Shown here: in pieces, positions 48,350 through 62,092 of the stretch | How positions within the stretch are numbered: the first letter of the stretch is position 1 | Layout: each line of letters starts with the position of its first letter | Assembly (NCBI GenBank): GCA_024305405.1 | Contig: JAKNDB010000107.1 | Location: 1,612,001 to 1,676,000, forward strand | Source: Dirofilaria immitis | Taxonomy: Eukaryota > Nematoda > Chromadorea > Rhabditida > Onchocercidae | Direction of reading: 5' to 3' | Length of the DNA stretch: 64,000 nt | Notes under the pieces: generated by a model | Seen by the model: only the letters and a program-made list of their open reading frames with translations | What the model was told of the DNA's origin: nothing | Database searches by the model: none | Program-made: the position numbers and the translations under genes

Positions 48350-49906
48350 TGCATCTGTCCTTTTAACCAATCATCACCTCATTCATATATATATATATCT
48401 TTACGATATTTGTAGGCGATGAATATTTCACAATTTACTCCTCAAATTTACGATACATATCATTTCGTATTATTTTCTCTAACATTTCGCTTCTTCATTT
48501 TAGCTATATATAAATCAATTATTTATGTACGAAAAATTAAATTAATTATTTTCCCTTTTCGAAGAATATATTAGCATAAAATTATCTGTAATTAATTAAG
48601 CAACATTAATGATATCAAAATTTTTCCTTCAAATTATAGGAAAAGTTTTTACAATAAATTTATTTGAAAATAAATTTATCGAATAATTTTATAAGAATAA
48701 TAAATAATTTTTATTCCATTTAATTTGCAAATGTTGTATATTTATTAGTTCGTTTATGAAAATTATTTATCAAAATTATCTTGGCTTTTTTAATATCCTA
48801 GATAATATCACATATAGTGATATAATGATAACATATAAGATTGTATTGATGACGTGCAATGTAATTTTTTGAAATGATAAATTACTTCGAATACAATTCA
48901 ATTTTTTACTTTTATCTAAAAGATTAAAAAATTTGGTTTTTAAAAACAATTTTTTATTCATAATTTAATCAGATTTTTATTGGAAATTTTTATTGTTTCC
49001 ATATAATATTTTTCCTTCTCTTATTTATCAGCATTATCGCTAAATTGTGCATGATAATTATTATTTTCTCATATCAGAAATATGATACAAAATTGTTTAC
49101 TTCATTCAAACATTTATCATATGTATACGTAACTTTGCATAATATTCACGCATAATTTAAATATTAATGATAATAGGATTTTTATACTCGTATTACAAAA
49201 TCTATTAAAATTGTAATTCACTGATAATGATAACAATTTTATGAATGACTCTTAGATTAAGTAATCTTTGATGAAAAAAAAAAGCGAAATTGTTGCTCAT
49301 TGAAAGAATTTACCCATTTCACATCATCTTTTTCACCATCTACCTTATACCTTTTCTAATTTTCAAGGACAATTAGTATCATATCAAAATGAAAAACGTT
49401 ATTGATTTGATATAACTGGTTTTTTTTTTTATCGTTCAAAAAATTTATAAATTTATATACTGTCACGTACTTAATCTTTTTTATTTTTCATTTGTATATT
49501 TAAAATTAATTTTTCGAAATTCAACAATTGAAATTTTCTGATAATATAATAATTGTTATTAAAAGATGATATTAGGTTTAGCTAAAAATGTCTTACTAAA
49601 ACTTATCAATAATTTAATAAATAATCTTATCAATCATTGTTTCAATTTTCGATAGATTTCTATTATTAGAAGAATTAGTTTTCGATTAAGTTAAAGAAAG
49701 ATTTTATATCCCGACAATTCGAAACTATTATTTGCATGTCTTGTACCGTATATTCGTCATCAAAGATCCAACACGTACATCATCAATTTTCACTTACGAA
49801 CCGTCATCGACCTATGTATACTGTAGCAAAAGAAAAGAAAGCCATGATCGTTGCTGTTATTTAAGAACAATATTTCAAAAGAGTGTGACAATTCGAAAAG
49901 GTGATA
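48350..49906. other. Non-coding AT-rich DNA
   Basis: No supported gene. 49740-49860 is somewhat richer in GC and open on the plus strand, but has no recognisable motif and runs into the GAT array. Confidence 0.4.
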
Positions 49907-49927
49907 CTGATGACGCTAATGATGATA

Positions 49928-49958
<31 letters not shown>

Positions 49959-49987
49959 CGGTGATGATGATGATGATGGTGGTGATG

Positions 49988-50057
<70 letters not shown>

Positions 50058-50076
50058 AATGATGATGATGATGATA

Positions 50077-50135
<59 letters not shown>

Positions 50136-50190
50136 AATAATGATGATGATGATGATGATAATGATGATAATGATAATGATAATGAGATAA
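49907..50190 (+). repeat. Long GAT/ATG trinucleotide array
   Basis: About 280 bases of GAT with occasional GAC, GAA, GGT and AAT interruptions. The frame reads poly-Asp and then, after a one-base shift at GGTGATGTGATG, poly-Met, so the open frame over it is not a gene. Confidence 0.95.
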
Positions 50191-50473
50191 TGATGATTGC
50201 TTTCTTTCTATTAATTTTCTCTTTTTTCTCTTCCTTTAATTCTTTTCAACTTCAAAAATTTTTTTGTTATTTAAAATTTTATTTTTTTTAATGCAAAATG
50301 AATTGTCACAATTCTTCTTCCCTACCAATCATCACTTTTCGCTTTTCATATTTCTCGCAGTTTGCATAGATTTTCTTGTTTAACTGATTACTGATTGATT
50401 TTAGTGAAATGAAACCTGTTTTAACGAATGAGTGATACCACTTTATTAAATAGTAATAGCAACATCAAGCATG

Positions 50474-50670
50474 CAATAACAACAACAACAACAACAACAA
50501 CAACGACAACATTAACTATCATTACTACTACTACTGCTACTATCACTACTACTACTACTACTACTATCATTAATACTATCGCTACTACTACTACTACTAT
50601 CACTACTACTATCGCTACTACTACTATCACTACTACTATCGCTACTACCACTACTACTGCTATTAATTAA
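50474..50670 (+). repeat. CAA tract followed by CTA/ATC array
   Basis: CAA triplets at 50474-50508, then CTA triplets with regularly spaced ATC interruptions (CTACTACTATC) at 50518-50670. All open frames over it are repeat artefacts. Confidence 0.92.
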
Positions 50671-53600
50671 TATTGCTATTAAGAGAGAAAAGCTGAAAAG
50701 ATATGAAAAAATAGTCAATAATGAAATGAAATATTAATAAAATTGTTTAAAAGAAATTAGGCGAAAAAGAAGGATGAAGAATGAGGTCGGATTATTTCAT
50801 AAATGTTGTTTAATTTAATTTTCATTTCTACAACTTCAATCAAACAACATACTTACACTTTAATACTAACAACAATCTAATTTGTATTACACTTTAAAAA
50901 TTTTAATGGCATACAAATTTCGCCTGTTTTGCTAAATTTAATTTATAGCTTGCAGCATAGTAATATAAGTTGAATAAATTTGTAATAATAAAAATGTCAA
51001 TTTTATTTTAATATTTAACAAACGAAATAATTTTTAGTCAATCAAACAAAATGCTCAATTTTGTTCATTTTTATTTTCTCTTTTTAGTAATTAGAGTAAT
51101 TAAATAGATTATTGTTCATATTAATTAGATGTGACATATATGAATAAAAATATATATATATATATATAGTGATGTGATATGATATGATATGATATGAGAT
51201 ACGGATGTATGAATTGATTGTACAAACAGTCATATCATTATTGTCAACTATATCAATTATGTTTATATTAAGCATCATAGTTAAGTACATTTTATATATA
51301 TTTTAATTTCCTGTTTCTCTTGAATATAACCAAGAGATATATGATATCTAAGTATGATAGACCTATACTAGAAATTATAAAGCCCTTCTACTATACCGTA
51401 TATTTTACTCTTAGCCAGATTCTGTTTATTTTTTTACCCAATGTGATTAAAGGAGTGTTAAGTCTGCTTTACTATTTTCAACGTCATAGTCATCTTACGG
51501 TGTAAAAGAAGTTGAAAATCTTGGATTATCAAACTCGTCACTGAGTACCTTTTTAATGCTTTATTACTATCACAAGATGGACTTATATATTACTTCTTCA
51601 GGAGTTGAATAATTATCTTTACTCAAATTCATTATTATCATTCTTTTATATCATGAATATTACTAACCTTAACTATTCCTTTTTATCACAATCATTTTGT
51701 ATTGAATGTAAAGAGTTAAATTAAATTGCTTATTTCCCAAAATTTTTTTATATTTCCATTAAAAATTCATTTATGATTAAATTTTACATAAATTGATAAG
51801 TTGCATGCTTTCTGCATATATCTCTTTCAACGATATCATATTTTCATAACATTTTTTTCTTTTTTAACCTTATGAAATACATATAATAATTAGATAAATA
51901 AACATATAACTAAATTATTTATGCACAGTAAATAAATTTTGTTATAAAGATAAAATTTTAGGATTGCATGGATAGAAACATTATTAGTAACAATTAAAAA
52001 ATGAATGATAAGTTTGTGTTAAAAGATAATCAATCATAGAAGTTAAAGAAATAAAATTTTACCGTTCGGAAAATTTTTGCACTCATCGATGAAAAATATT
52101 CAATTTATCATCATTTTCTTTTTGTATTAACTGTTTTAATCGAACAAAGGTAAATGTCGTAAATGTTGACGAGTTTTTTTTTGAACTTCTTTCATCATTT
52201 GCTTCTCTTTTTTATCTTTCTTGTTATCATATGATGATGATAAGCAATAAGAAGAAAGGAAGAAAAGAAGGACGGAAAAATAATGAAGTAATTGGAAGAA
52301 GAGAGAAAAGGAGAAAAAGGTAAATTTTTTCGGGTATTATTACAAATGTTATGTAAAAATTTTCATCCCTGTTAAATGATTATTTTCTAATTTTATCATC
52401 TCTTTTTATTTTGCACAATTTTTGTTGATAAAATTGATTAAAATATATGTGGTAAAAATAATGTATAATGCATAATGTTTTTGATTTAGATTAGAAATTT
52501 TAAAAATCAATATTTAATGTAATTTTATTCGAATTAAAAATATCATTTTTTCTCTTTATCTCTCATTTTCTCTTCTATCTTTTTATCTATTTAATTGCGT
52601 AAAATAAATTTTATATCATAAAAAGACATATACCGCTTAGCATGATTACGCAATTATCATTTTCGGTATAAATGATAGATTTGATGATGTAATGTGATAG
52701 GCTTTAAATTAACAAAATATTTGTACGTGTATCTGCTCGTAGAGATTAATTAATACTGTAGTTGATAGTGTATTCACAAAGGATTACCATAATCAACTTT
52801 ATAGAATCAAGCAAGTAAACTTTCCATCTGTTATTCTTATTTTTTTCTATAGCAAGAAAAAATGATATATGACAAGTTAGCATTAATATGACAATGGTTA
52901 GATAAGGCAATATCATAAATATTATATCGAAATTTAATTCCTATTAATTATAATTCTCATATATTAGAATTTAAATCAAAAATAAATCTATGAAAAAAAT
53001 TTATAAATAAATATATGCACATAAATCAAAACTGTGGTTAATAATTAATTGTATCTAATAAGATAAACATGGGATCAATATCGTTTTAATATTTATATTT
53101 CAATTATTACGATAATTTTACATATTGAATTATATTTTTCTTACTGTAGCATTAATATTTATATAAGTTATAATCATTATTTTATTATATGCATCTAATT
53201 GATACATTCATACAGACACAAATTATTGCATTTATATGCTAATTAATTTAATTACAGTAATTATTACGTTTGTTGTAAAATATGATGGATACTGTTCTTT
53301 TAATAATAAATTGATAACTGTAATAAATTACAATCAATTAAATTTTAATTATTTACTAATAACATCACACGATATGTAATTTGACTTGTCAATGGCCATG
53401 ATAATATTTCATTTAAGAAATTTTATTACTATCATTTGTTTTTTTTTTTTTTTGAAATGTTTATTACTTCAATAACTTTTTTTCGCATCAAAATATATCG
53501 TAATCAAAAGGCGTAAATATTTCATCTATATATTTAATTCTAAAAAAAAAAATGCTGATATTCAATTCTGATATTGATGATGATGATGATGATTGCTGGT

Positions 53601-55179
53601 GCAATGAATGCAGATCAAGTCCAATGATAACAGTTTCTATCCGACATTTTTGCATTTTGCTCGAAAATCAGCTGGCTTCAATAGTTACTATTGTCTATAT
53701 AATATTATTTATATTTATTTTATTTTTAATTATTATTTCAGATTTGATTCTATTCATTTTATTTTTAATATTAATCATTATCACTCTTTTTTTATCACAA
53801 CAATAAATAGATGTTGATTAGCTAATAAACTAATTTGCTTTTCTCTCTCTCTCCTCTCTCTCTCTGTCTCTCTTTATAAAATAAAAAAGAAAAGGAAAAA
53901 AGGAAAAAGGATTATATGAGATAAAGCTGAAATAAGGATAAGAGGATTTTCATACTTATCTTTCGGTAACAATTAACAAAATCAAATCACTTATGCAATT
54001 TTGATTTTATTATTTTCTTTGTTTCTTTTCGTTCTTTTGTTTTTCCTTGAATGATCAATTTATTTAATTAGAAGAAAGAAATAAGTAACTTAACTTAATT
54101 TAGCTTTTATTATTTGTACATTATCATTTTATTAGCATATTTAAAAGTTTTTTTTTGTTGAATAATAATTTGCTGATAACAGATGATAAAATATATAATT
54201 AGCTAAAGCGGTTCGAAGAAAATTTTCTATTTTGCATAATAGATTAGCTAAATTGAAATTATTCATTTAGCAGCAGTTGTTGAAGATAAATACGAATGTT
54301 AATTTTATTCAATTAGTAAATAGCATTTGTTTTAAAATTTCGGAAATATTATTATTCATTTTCTAATTTTCAATCAGTAAAAATAGATGTAATAGCTAAA
54401 CGATTGATTGTTTCAATTGGTTTAATTAAATGAAATGATTTAGCAATTTTATATTATAAATTGTCTTTAACAAAATTTATTAAATATTGAACAAACGATA
54501 CTATACTATTATTATTTTTTTATTATTAGTTATTATCAGTAAAATAGTATAATTTATTATTTTGAAATATTTTATTTCATCTAAAATAAATAAATGATAA
54601 TTTTTAATATTCTTATCAATTTAATACAAATATTTCTAAACTTTCTTCATTATCAAACAAACAATTATATTCAAATCTTCAATTATATGCATATATATTA
54701 TATACGCAATTTTAGTAGTATTAATAATTTTGTTAATTAATAAAAGCATCAAAGAAAAACAAATAAATAAATTAATTAATTAGTAAATTAATGAAGACAT
54801 TTATGATAATAAAATTTTATATTATTCAAATTGTTAATAATAACAAAATTTTACATTAATCAAATCACCTTTTAATATATAAATCATACGATTATTTGTT
54901 TATACACTATTATAAATCATTAAAAGAATAATAGTATTAGTAAGTAGTATGCTAATAGTATTATCAATTATCCTAACATAACAGCTTTTGCGTAAACGAG
55001 GAAAGAAATAAATAAAAATTGATGAGTAATGATTTAATGAATAGAATGAGGTCGAAAACTGTCGATTGTGATTTATTGATAAATGATCATTAATTTTTGG
55101 GATCACCAAAACTTCCATCTAAATTAGGGTACAATCAGAGTATCGTCGCCCAATCGTCGGCATTGGCATCGGTTTATAC
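50671..55179. other. Non-coding AT-rich DNA with small simple repeats
   Basis: Includes TA dinucleotides at 51149-51168, a GATAT array at 51175-51200, a TC-rich tract at 53838-53875, and long A or T runs. Open frames at 51320-51505 and 53552-53817 are hydrophobic by AT content only. No gene is supported. Confidence 0.5.
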
Positions 55180-55270
55180 TTCCTCAGATGCCGCAATCAA
55201 AGGCATCTGAATGAGATTCAACTGATTGCCATCACTGATAACAGAGCAAAACTGATTTCGTTGAAGGTCA
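55180..55270 (-). other. Candidate internal exon, unidentified
   Basis: On the minus strand, acceptor GGTTTAG and donor GAGGAA|GTATAA bracket 91 bases of about 45% GC. They read DLQRNQFCSVISDGNQLN, then LIQMPLIAASEE, which looks like folded-protein sequence. The frame hits TAA right after the donor. The plus strand is also open for about 50 codons here, so the strand is uncertain. No neighbouring exon was found. Confidence 0.3.
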
Positions 55271-56899
55271 CTAAACCATTGGTTTGATGATTATCGACAA
55301 TAGTACTCCTTTTCGCAACTACTATTTCCTTTATAATTATCTCCTCTCTGCTTCCCTATCTTTTCTTTTTAACCTCAATCAAAATCTTATCAACCACAAT
55401 TTCTCACCTAATTCATAAAACTATACCACAGATTGGGAAAAATAACAAGCAAACAAAAGATCATTTATTTGATTGTGGAAACGATTAAAAAAAAAAAAAA
55501 AAATGGGCAGAAAATAGGCTGATAAATAGGAAGATTTTATTAAATTATCAAATTTTTAATCTTTCTTAGCAGAATAATAATTGATTCGATCACTGCAATC
55601 ACTTTTTTTTTGTATATACGATATTAGATAAATTATGATAAAACTTACAAATGCAAGCATTAATTATATTCCATCAACTAATTTGATAAATATTATCATC
55701 TAGAGCATTAAATGAAATGTATGAAAATACAAATTTAAAATCCATGCGATAACATTTATTTAAAATTTTAATAATATTTGTTTTTCTTTTCTTAATTTAT
55801 AATTCTGATTAATTGTAATCATAATCATACCCTTGGACAATTTTATTAAGATAAACATATTAATCAAAAGCGATCAAAAATTTTCTAATTGGAAATTCTT
55901 GATAATATTTGATTTATCTTCTAATTCTAGCATTCTAATTGTTTATAACGATGATTGGTTAACTGATTAAAATGTAATAGAGATAGGAATATTTATTGAT
56001 TAAAACTAATCAAAATAATTATATATCATTAAGAATAATTATTTTGATTATTTAAAAATCGAATGTAAAACTCAAAGTTCTTTTAATCCACAAATTTTTA
56101 AAGAATTCCACAAACTTTGCTTTGTTTTCATTTCTCCATTGATGATGATGTTGATGATAATAACAATGGTGCTGATAATAATACTGATAATGATGATGAT
56201 GTAATAAGTATGACATACAATAAGCATATAGCAATTTTTGTGTTTATTTTCCGAGCAAAATTTTTTACAGAGGAATAGATTTTGATCGACAAAACTGAGA
56301 GCTATTTATTTAAGATTTTATAACAGTTGTCATTATCATCATCATCACCATCTTTTTTCAATATCTATTATTATCATAAGCGTTATCATTAACAACTATT
56401 ATCACTATTGCTTTGATCACTTCAATTAACGTATCAATTATTATTAGTAACAAGAAACAACAATAGTCGATCAGCAATTATCATTATACAAATTTTATTC
56501 CCTTTATTTCATATTTTTGCATAAAATGTTCGAATATTTTCTTTCTAAACGAAAAAAAAAGAGAGAGAGAGAGAGAATGAGAAAAAAGGAAAGAGAAAAT
56601 GAATGAGATGAAAAATGGAGGGAAAAAAAAGAAACTCAATGATTCTTGAATAACGAACGATTTTTATTTTTTTTTTTCATTCTCGCCTCTATACAAAATG
56701 AGTGAATCATTCATTTCATTATATTTATAATAAATGAATTTGAGCTTTTTCGCGCATTTCATAATCCTATTATTGTTTATTTATTTATTTGATAATTTAT
56801 ATGACGATTAACGAAATATGATAAACATTAAAGTATTTACAAAGTAATAAATAATTATTATAATTTTTTTTTATTTTTTGATTTATTATTAAAAGAAAA
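55271..56899. other. Non-coding AT-rich DNA
   Basis: Short GAT tracts near 56144-56200 and a GA-rich tract at 56556-56640. No gene is supported. Confidence 0.45.
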
Positions 56900-57038
56900 A
56901 TGAATGAATGAATGATCGAATGAATGAATGAATGAATGAATGAATGAATGGATGAATGAATGAATGAATGAATCAAATGAATGGATGAATGAATAAAACG
57001 AATGGATGAATGAATGAATGAATGAATGAATGAATGAA
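56900..57038 (+). repeat. GAAT tetranucleotide array
   Basis: About 139 bases of GAAT/GAATG with GATC, GGAT and AAAT interruptions. On the minus strand it reads Phe-Ile-His-Ser repeats, explaining two spurious open frames. Confidence 0.94.
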
Positions 57039-60000
57039 AGACTGGATGAGATAAGAGCAATTCTCATTATCATAAATACAATTTGTTGGTTGATAACATA
57101 AATGCAACTTATACTACTTCTTTTATAATCATTTATAGATAACGAATGAATGATGATTCAATGGGAATGAATAAATTATTTCGAATGTAATATAAATTTT
57201 CGGCGGAATTTTCTATAAATTAGAAATTTTAATTTAATAATAAAATTAAATTTTATTTAATAAAATAATAAATTAATAACGAAAAAGCAATTTTTAAAAT
57301 ACAAATAATCAATACAAATAATCAATTTTACTATGTTTCAATAAAATAGTTTAATTGTAAAATTTGCTAATTTAATTGGAAATTCGAAATTAAAAGGGAT
57401 AAAAAAATTAATTTAATACTATATCGTATGATAAGATTTCCATTAACATTTTTTTTTATTGAATATGTTAACAATTATGCGCAATAAGATTAATTGATAA
57501 GAAAAATTTGAACTAATTGGCAGAAGCAACAACATTGCATTGAACTTTTTTATCATCATCTGCTACTATTGACCTTTCGCCAATCAAGATGATGGCAGAT
57601 GATCAATGAAGATGACGAAGATATGAGTTTAATTAAGTTGTATGCTAAGGATTCATCCATCCATCGACTTCCCTTCCTCTTCCTGTATGTCTTGCACTAA
57701 TTGAGTGCTCGAGAGTCAAGGTTAATTGCTCAAGTAAACTGCATAATTTATCATTCAAAATATTTGATAGTTACTAAATCTATCTGTCCTTGGAATATTT
57801 TAACATAAAACGAGAATATTTCAATATTTTAATTTGTTATTATTAATATTCATATTTCAAATTAACAATTATTTATCTTTTTATATTTTCTTCCTTTTGC
57901 CTACCGTATTATATAAAAAAAAGCTAAAAAAAAGTTGGCTATTCGAAAATATTTTGTTCATATTTTTTTGATTAATTATATTTATAAATAAATAATAACG
58001 ATACTACCAATCTAATTATTAATAAAAATATTTGTGAAAATTAATTTTTTTTCTTTTGTAAATTTATAATAAAATGATTCTAAAAGATTAATGTAAATGT
58101 ATGTATTATATGAACTACTCTAAATATTCAGTCTTATCAGTAAATTTGATTTTCAGAATTTATTTTGAATATTTTTTTGCCCGAATTATTTATTCTGATT
58201 CATATGGCATCATAGCAAAAGATACTGTGTGTTGCTGTCTTCAATCATCAATCGATGTCTGAAACTTCCACTTTTTTGATTCACTTTTGTGTTCGACCTT
58301 TCTTTCTTTTTTTTTTCTATTTTAGCAGTTACAGTACGCTGAAATCATCCTTTACAAATTTTATTTAATATATATAAAAAAAGAACGAATTTCATTATTA
58401 TAGCAATTACTATGAATAAAGGAAAATTGAGGAAAATATGATTATGATAATTTATATGATAATTTTAACTTTGATTTTTAACATTTCGCTTATCATTAAC
58501 CTTTCATTACTATTGATAAATTTGAAAATAATCGAAAAGCAAGTAATAATAATAATAATAATAATAGTAATAATAATAATAATAATAATGTTTATTGATA
58601 TGATTAGATAGTATGCTATTATTGTTAAATTATCTTTCTTCCTTTTCATTGAATGAAAAGAGAAATGAGGAAAGGATTAGAATAGATGGATTAGATCAAC
58701 GGATGATAGTTTTGTTGATCGTTAAGCATTTGAATAACGACAGCTGACTTTGCTTGGTCAATTTCACTTAAACATATTTCATCAATAGTTAATTTTAATT
58801 TGTGGTAAGCGGAACAGTGGAATAAACGTAATCGGAAAAGAAATTGTTGATCGTAGTAGTGGTGGTAGTAGTGGTAGTAGTAGTAGTAGTAATAATTTCA
58901 ATGGGTCTTTATTTAGTCATACCGCACAATCAATCTAATAGATCATTTTTTTTTTTTTCAAAACTTTAAAACGATAAATATTTGTGTTCAATTACTAATT
59001 TATCAAAAGTTTTCTTTTCTTTCATTTTAGCTTTTTCTTTCTTCTCCAATTCTTCCGTTCTTTTACCAAGCAGCATTTTAGCGCATTTTAACAAAACACC
59101 GCCATACAACAATGCTACTACACTTTACGCATTATTAATTACTTGAAGTTTAAAAAGGTGGCTATTACTATCAATTCGCAACTGTTCCAAAAGTTATAAT
59201 GATAAAAAGTTTTTGTTTTTCGGCAAAAAGCTATGAAGTATTGGACGAACTGATGACTGACGATGATGACAACAATGATGATGATGATAATGATGATATT
59301 CAGAACTTCCCGACCTTTTTTCCTCTTCTACTTTTTCATCTTCAAGGCAATCATCCGACTTATGAACCCATTTTCCGCCAATCTTTCATCCTTCATACCC
59401 GATTCCGCTATCAACTATTGCCACTTTGTACTGTCAACTTTGATTTGTTTCTTCAAAGCTCAAATTGAAATTCCTTTTTTTTTTTTTTTGCTTACCACAT
59501 TTACCGCATAGAATTCAATTCGATATCATTCAGTCAATCATTCATTCATCGATTCCTTGATTGATTCATTTAATGAATCTATCTTTTCTTTCAATTCCCT
59601 TTTGTCTTTTCTTCTTTTCTTTTTCTTTTTCGTAATTCTATATTGACACAAATTTATCTGCTAAGCATTATTTTGTCTTTTAAGCAAAAAGATATTTTCA
59701 GAATTTCAATTTTATATTTCGATGAATAAATTCAATAAAAAATATCGTTTTTTTTTACCCTTTCTTTTCTCTCTCTCTCTCTCTCTTTCTCTTCTACTTT
59801 TCTTCTATCTTGTTTCTATTGCTATTTTCTTTCTAATTGAAAGATGAAAAAATTCTTCTTACGGCGAGATTGAAAGCTTTAATAATCAAATTAATTCTTT
59901 CAATTGCCTTTTACTAATAAAACAATAATCTTAAAGATTATCGATCATTCACATTCCGTTAACGAATTTTCATTTTTGTTAAAAAGAAAAGGAATGAAAT

Positions 60001-60090
60001 TGATGAAAGTTTTATTTTGTTTTATTAATTAATACAAATGTTGCATTTTGTTAACTTTTCTTTTAATTAATTTTATATATTTAAAGTATG
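57039..60090. other. Non-coding AT-rich DNA with AAT and GTA tracts
   Basis: AAT array at 58544-58590, GTA/GGT tract at 58853-58896, GAT tract at 59261-59294, TC tract at 59770-59795. A GC-richer island at 57560-57740 has no frame longer than about 25 codons with splice sites. The 59199-59468 frame is opened by the GAT tract and is not supported. Confidence 0.5.
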
Positions 60091-60976
60091 AAATATTTAT
60101 TGTTAAAATATTAATAAATATAGTATAGTTAATTACAAATATTTATTGTTAAAATATTAATAAATATAGTATAGTTAATTACAAATATTTATTGTTAAAA
60201 TATTAATAAATATAGTATAGTTAATTACAAATATTTATTGTTAAAATATTAATAAATATAGTATAGTTAATTACAAATATTTATTGTTAAAATATTAATA
60301 AATATAGTATAGTTAATTACAAATATTTATTGTTAAAATATTAATAAATATAGTATAGTTAATTACAAATATTTATTGTTAAAATATTAATAAATATAGT
60401 ATAGTTAATTACAAATATTTATTGTTAAAATATTAATAAATATAGTATAGTTAATTACAAATATTTATTGTTAAAATATTAATAAATATAGTATAGTTAA
60501 TTACAAATATTTATTGTTAAAATATTAATAAATATAGTATAGTTAATTACAAATATTTATTGTTAAAATATTAATAAATATAGTATAGTTAATTACAAAT
60601 ATTTATTGTTAAAATATTAATAAATATAGTATAGTTAATTACAAATATTTATTGTTAAAATATTAATAAATATAGTATAGTTAATTACAAATATTTATTG
60701 TTAAAATATTAATAAATATAGTATAGTTAATTACAAATATTTATTGTTAAAATATTAATAAATATAGTATAGTTAATTACAAATATTTATTGTTAAAATA
60801 TTAATAAATATAGTATAGTTAATTACAAATATTTATTGTTAAAATATTAATAAATATAGTATAGTTAATTACAAATATTTATTGTTAAAATATTAATAAA
60901 TATAGTATAGTTAATTACAAATATTTATTGTTAAAATATTAATAAATATAGTATAGTTAATTACAAATATTTATTT
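60091..60976. repeat. 46-bp minisatellite, about 19 identical copies
   Basis: Period 46 bases, confirmed by the recurrence of ACAAATATTT at 60135, 60181 and so on. Copies look identical in every line I compared. Each unit has a dyad, ATATTTATT ... AATAAATAT, with 11 bases between, and ends AGTATAGTTAATT. Base composition is almost wholly A and T. It starts within AAATATTTATTG at 60091 and fades into ATTTATTTATTT at about 60976. No spacers, so it is not a CRISPR array. Confidence 0.97.
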
Positions 60977-61698
60977 ATTTTTTCATTTTGAAATAATAAA
61001 TAAATATTTAGTCAATTTCGGAATAAGCAAATAAAATAAAAAACTTAATTTTATAATATAATATTGATTTTTAACAGCATTTATTAGTTGTTGGAAAAAT
61101 GATTAGAATAGTGATCTGATAAGAATAACATGGGTAAGAAGCATTATTGATCAAGATGATAACGAGAACTTAATAGTAATTTAGATATTATTATCTAAAA
61201 CAGAATATGATATATTCTAAAATTTTGATCAGTTTATTCCAAAATTGCTATATAGTAAATTAACTGATATCAAACATTATAAATAATTAAACAGACTTTA
61301 TTATTATATCAAACAGGATCGTATGGTTTTTTTTCTGGAAATGAAATGCACACATATCTGATCGGAAATATGAATTATAAAAGATCCGTTGTAATTTTAC
61401 TTCTTTCCATGATTACGTAACATTCGTTATATCTAATTATTTCCTATCTTATCCATTATAATTGTCGAATTATCAATCAATCTTGATCAAGGAATTAAGC
61501 AGCAAAGAAAAAAAAGTTAAACTAATTAGTTAATATTACATCTAATACTTATGTACTTAAAATGTATGAATTTAATTTCTTTCTTAGTTGCAAAGTGCTT
61601 TGTTTTTGTTTTTGTTTTTCCTTCTAAAATGTTATCTTTCAAAAATGTAACTTTAACATCTTCTGCTTAAACAATTCAACATAAAGTAATTTCTCATA
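60977..61698. other. Non-coding AT-rich DNA
   Basis: Nothing recognised. Long A and T runs. Confidence 0.4.
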
Positions 61699-61832
61699 GT
61701 AATTTCTTATTTGTTATCATTGCCTTTTAAGTAAGTTGTTATTTGTTATCATTGCCTTTTGCCTTCTTAAGTAATTTCTTATTTGTTATCATTGCCTTTT
61801 AAGTAATTTGTTATTTGTTATCATTGCCTTCT
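61699..61832 (+). repeat. Short tandem repeat, about four units of 33-40 bases
   Basis: Unit AAGTAATTTCTTATTTGTTA followed by TCATTGCCTTTT. Four copies, one with an extra GCCTTCTT. Two variants of the unit (TTTCTTATTTG and GTTGTTATTTG/TTTGTTATTTG) alternate. Confidence 0.85.
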
Positions 61833-61963
61833 TTCTTTTTCCTTTAAAAAAAAAAAAAATTTACAATTAAATGAAGTAATTTTGAGTAATTTCAAATTGA
61901 AATATTATCATTTTTCAAACTATTCTTATGCATTTTGAAAAATATTTTCTCAATCATCAACAA

Positions 61964-62092
61964 ATGTCATACATTCTTATTTGGCTATTAGGACTATTCG
62001 ATCTAACTATGTGCCGTTCCGTACACCTAGTACCAAACGAAACAGTTCAAAATCAAAAACTAAGAACAAAAAAAAAAAATAAGAAAGAGTGA
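61964..62092 (+). CDS. Possible small ORF or first exon with signal-like N-terminus
   Basis: A 42-codon frame from ATG 61964: MSYILIWLLGLFDLTMC, then RSVHLVPNETVQNQ with one N-glycosylation motif, and a Lys-rich end running into a poly-A stretch before TGA 62090-62092. The central 70 bases have a raised GC content. It could be the first coding exon of a secreted or membrane protein, with a donor such as CCTA|GTACCA, or simply chance. Nothing recognisable lies downstream. Confidence 0.22.
   Translation: MSYILIWLLGLFDLTMCRSVHLVPNETVQNQKLRTKKKNKKE

Noticed and set aside
49732..50190. 152-codon frame ending in poly-Asp and poly-Met
   Set aside because: Two thirds is the GAT array; the preceding 65 codons show no motif and no splice context.
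56797..57073. Two frames of Phe-Ile-His-Ser repeats
   Set aside because: Reverse-strand translation of the GAAT array.
59199..59511. Two overlapping frames of 82-89 codons
   Set aside because: Opened by a GAT tract; no splice-site support, motif or GC rise.
60091..60976. CRISPR array
   Set aside because: Units are directly contiguous with no variable spacers, and the genome is eukaryotic.
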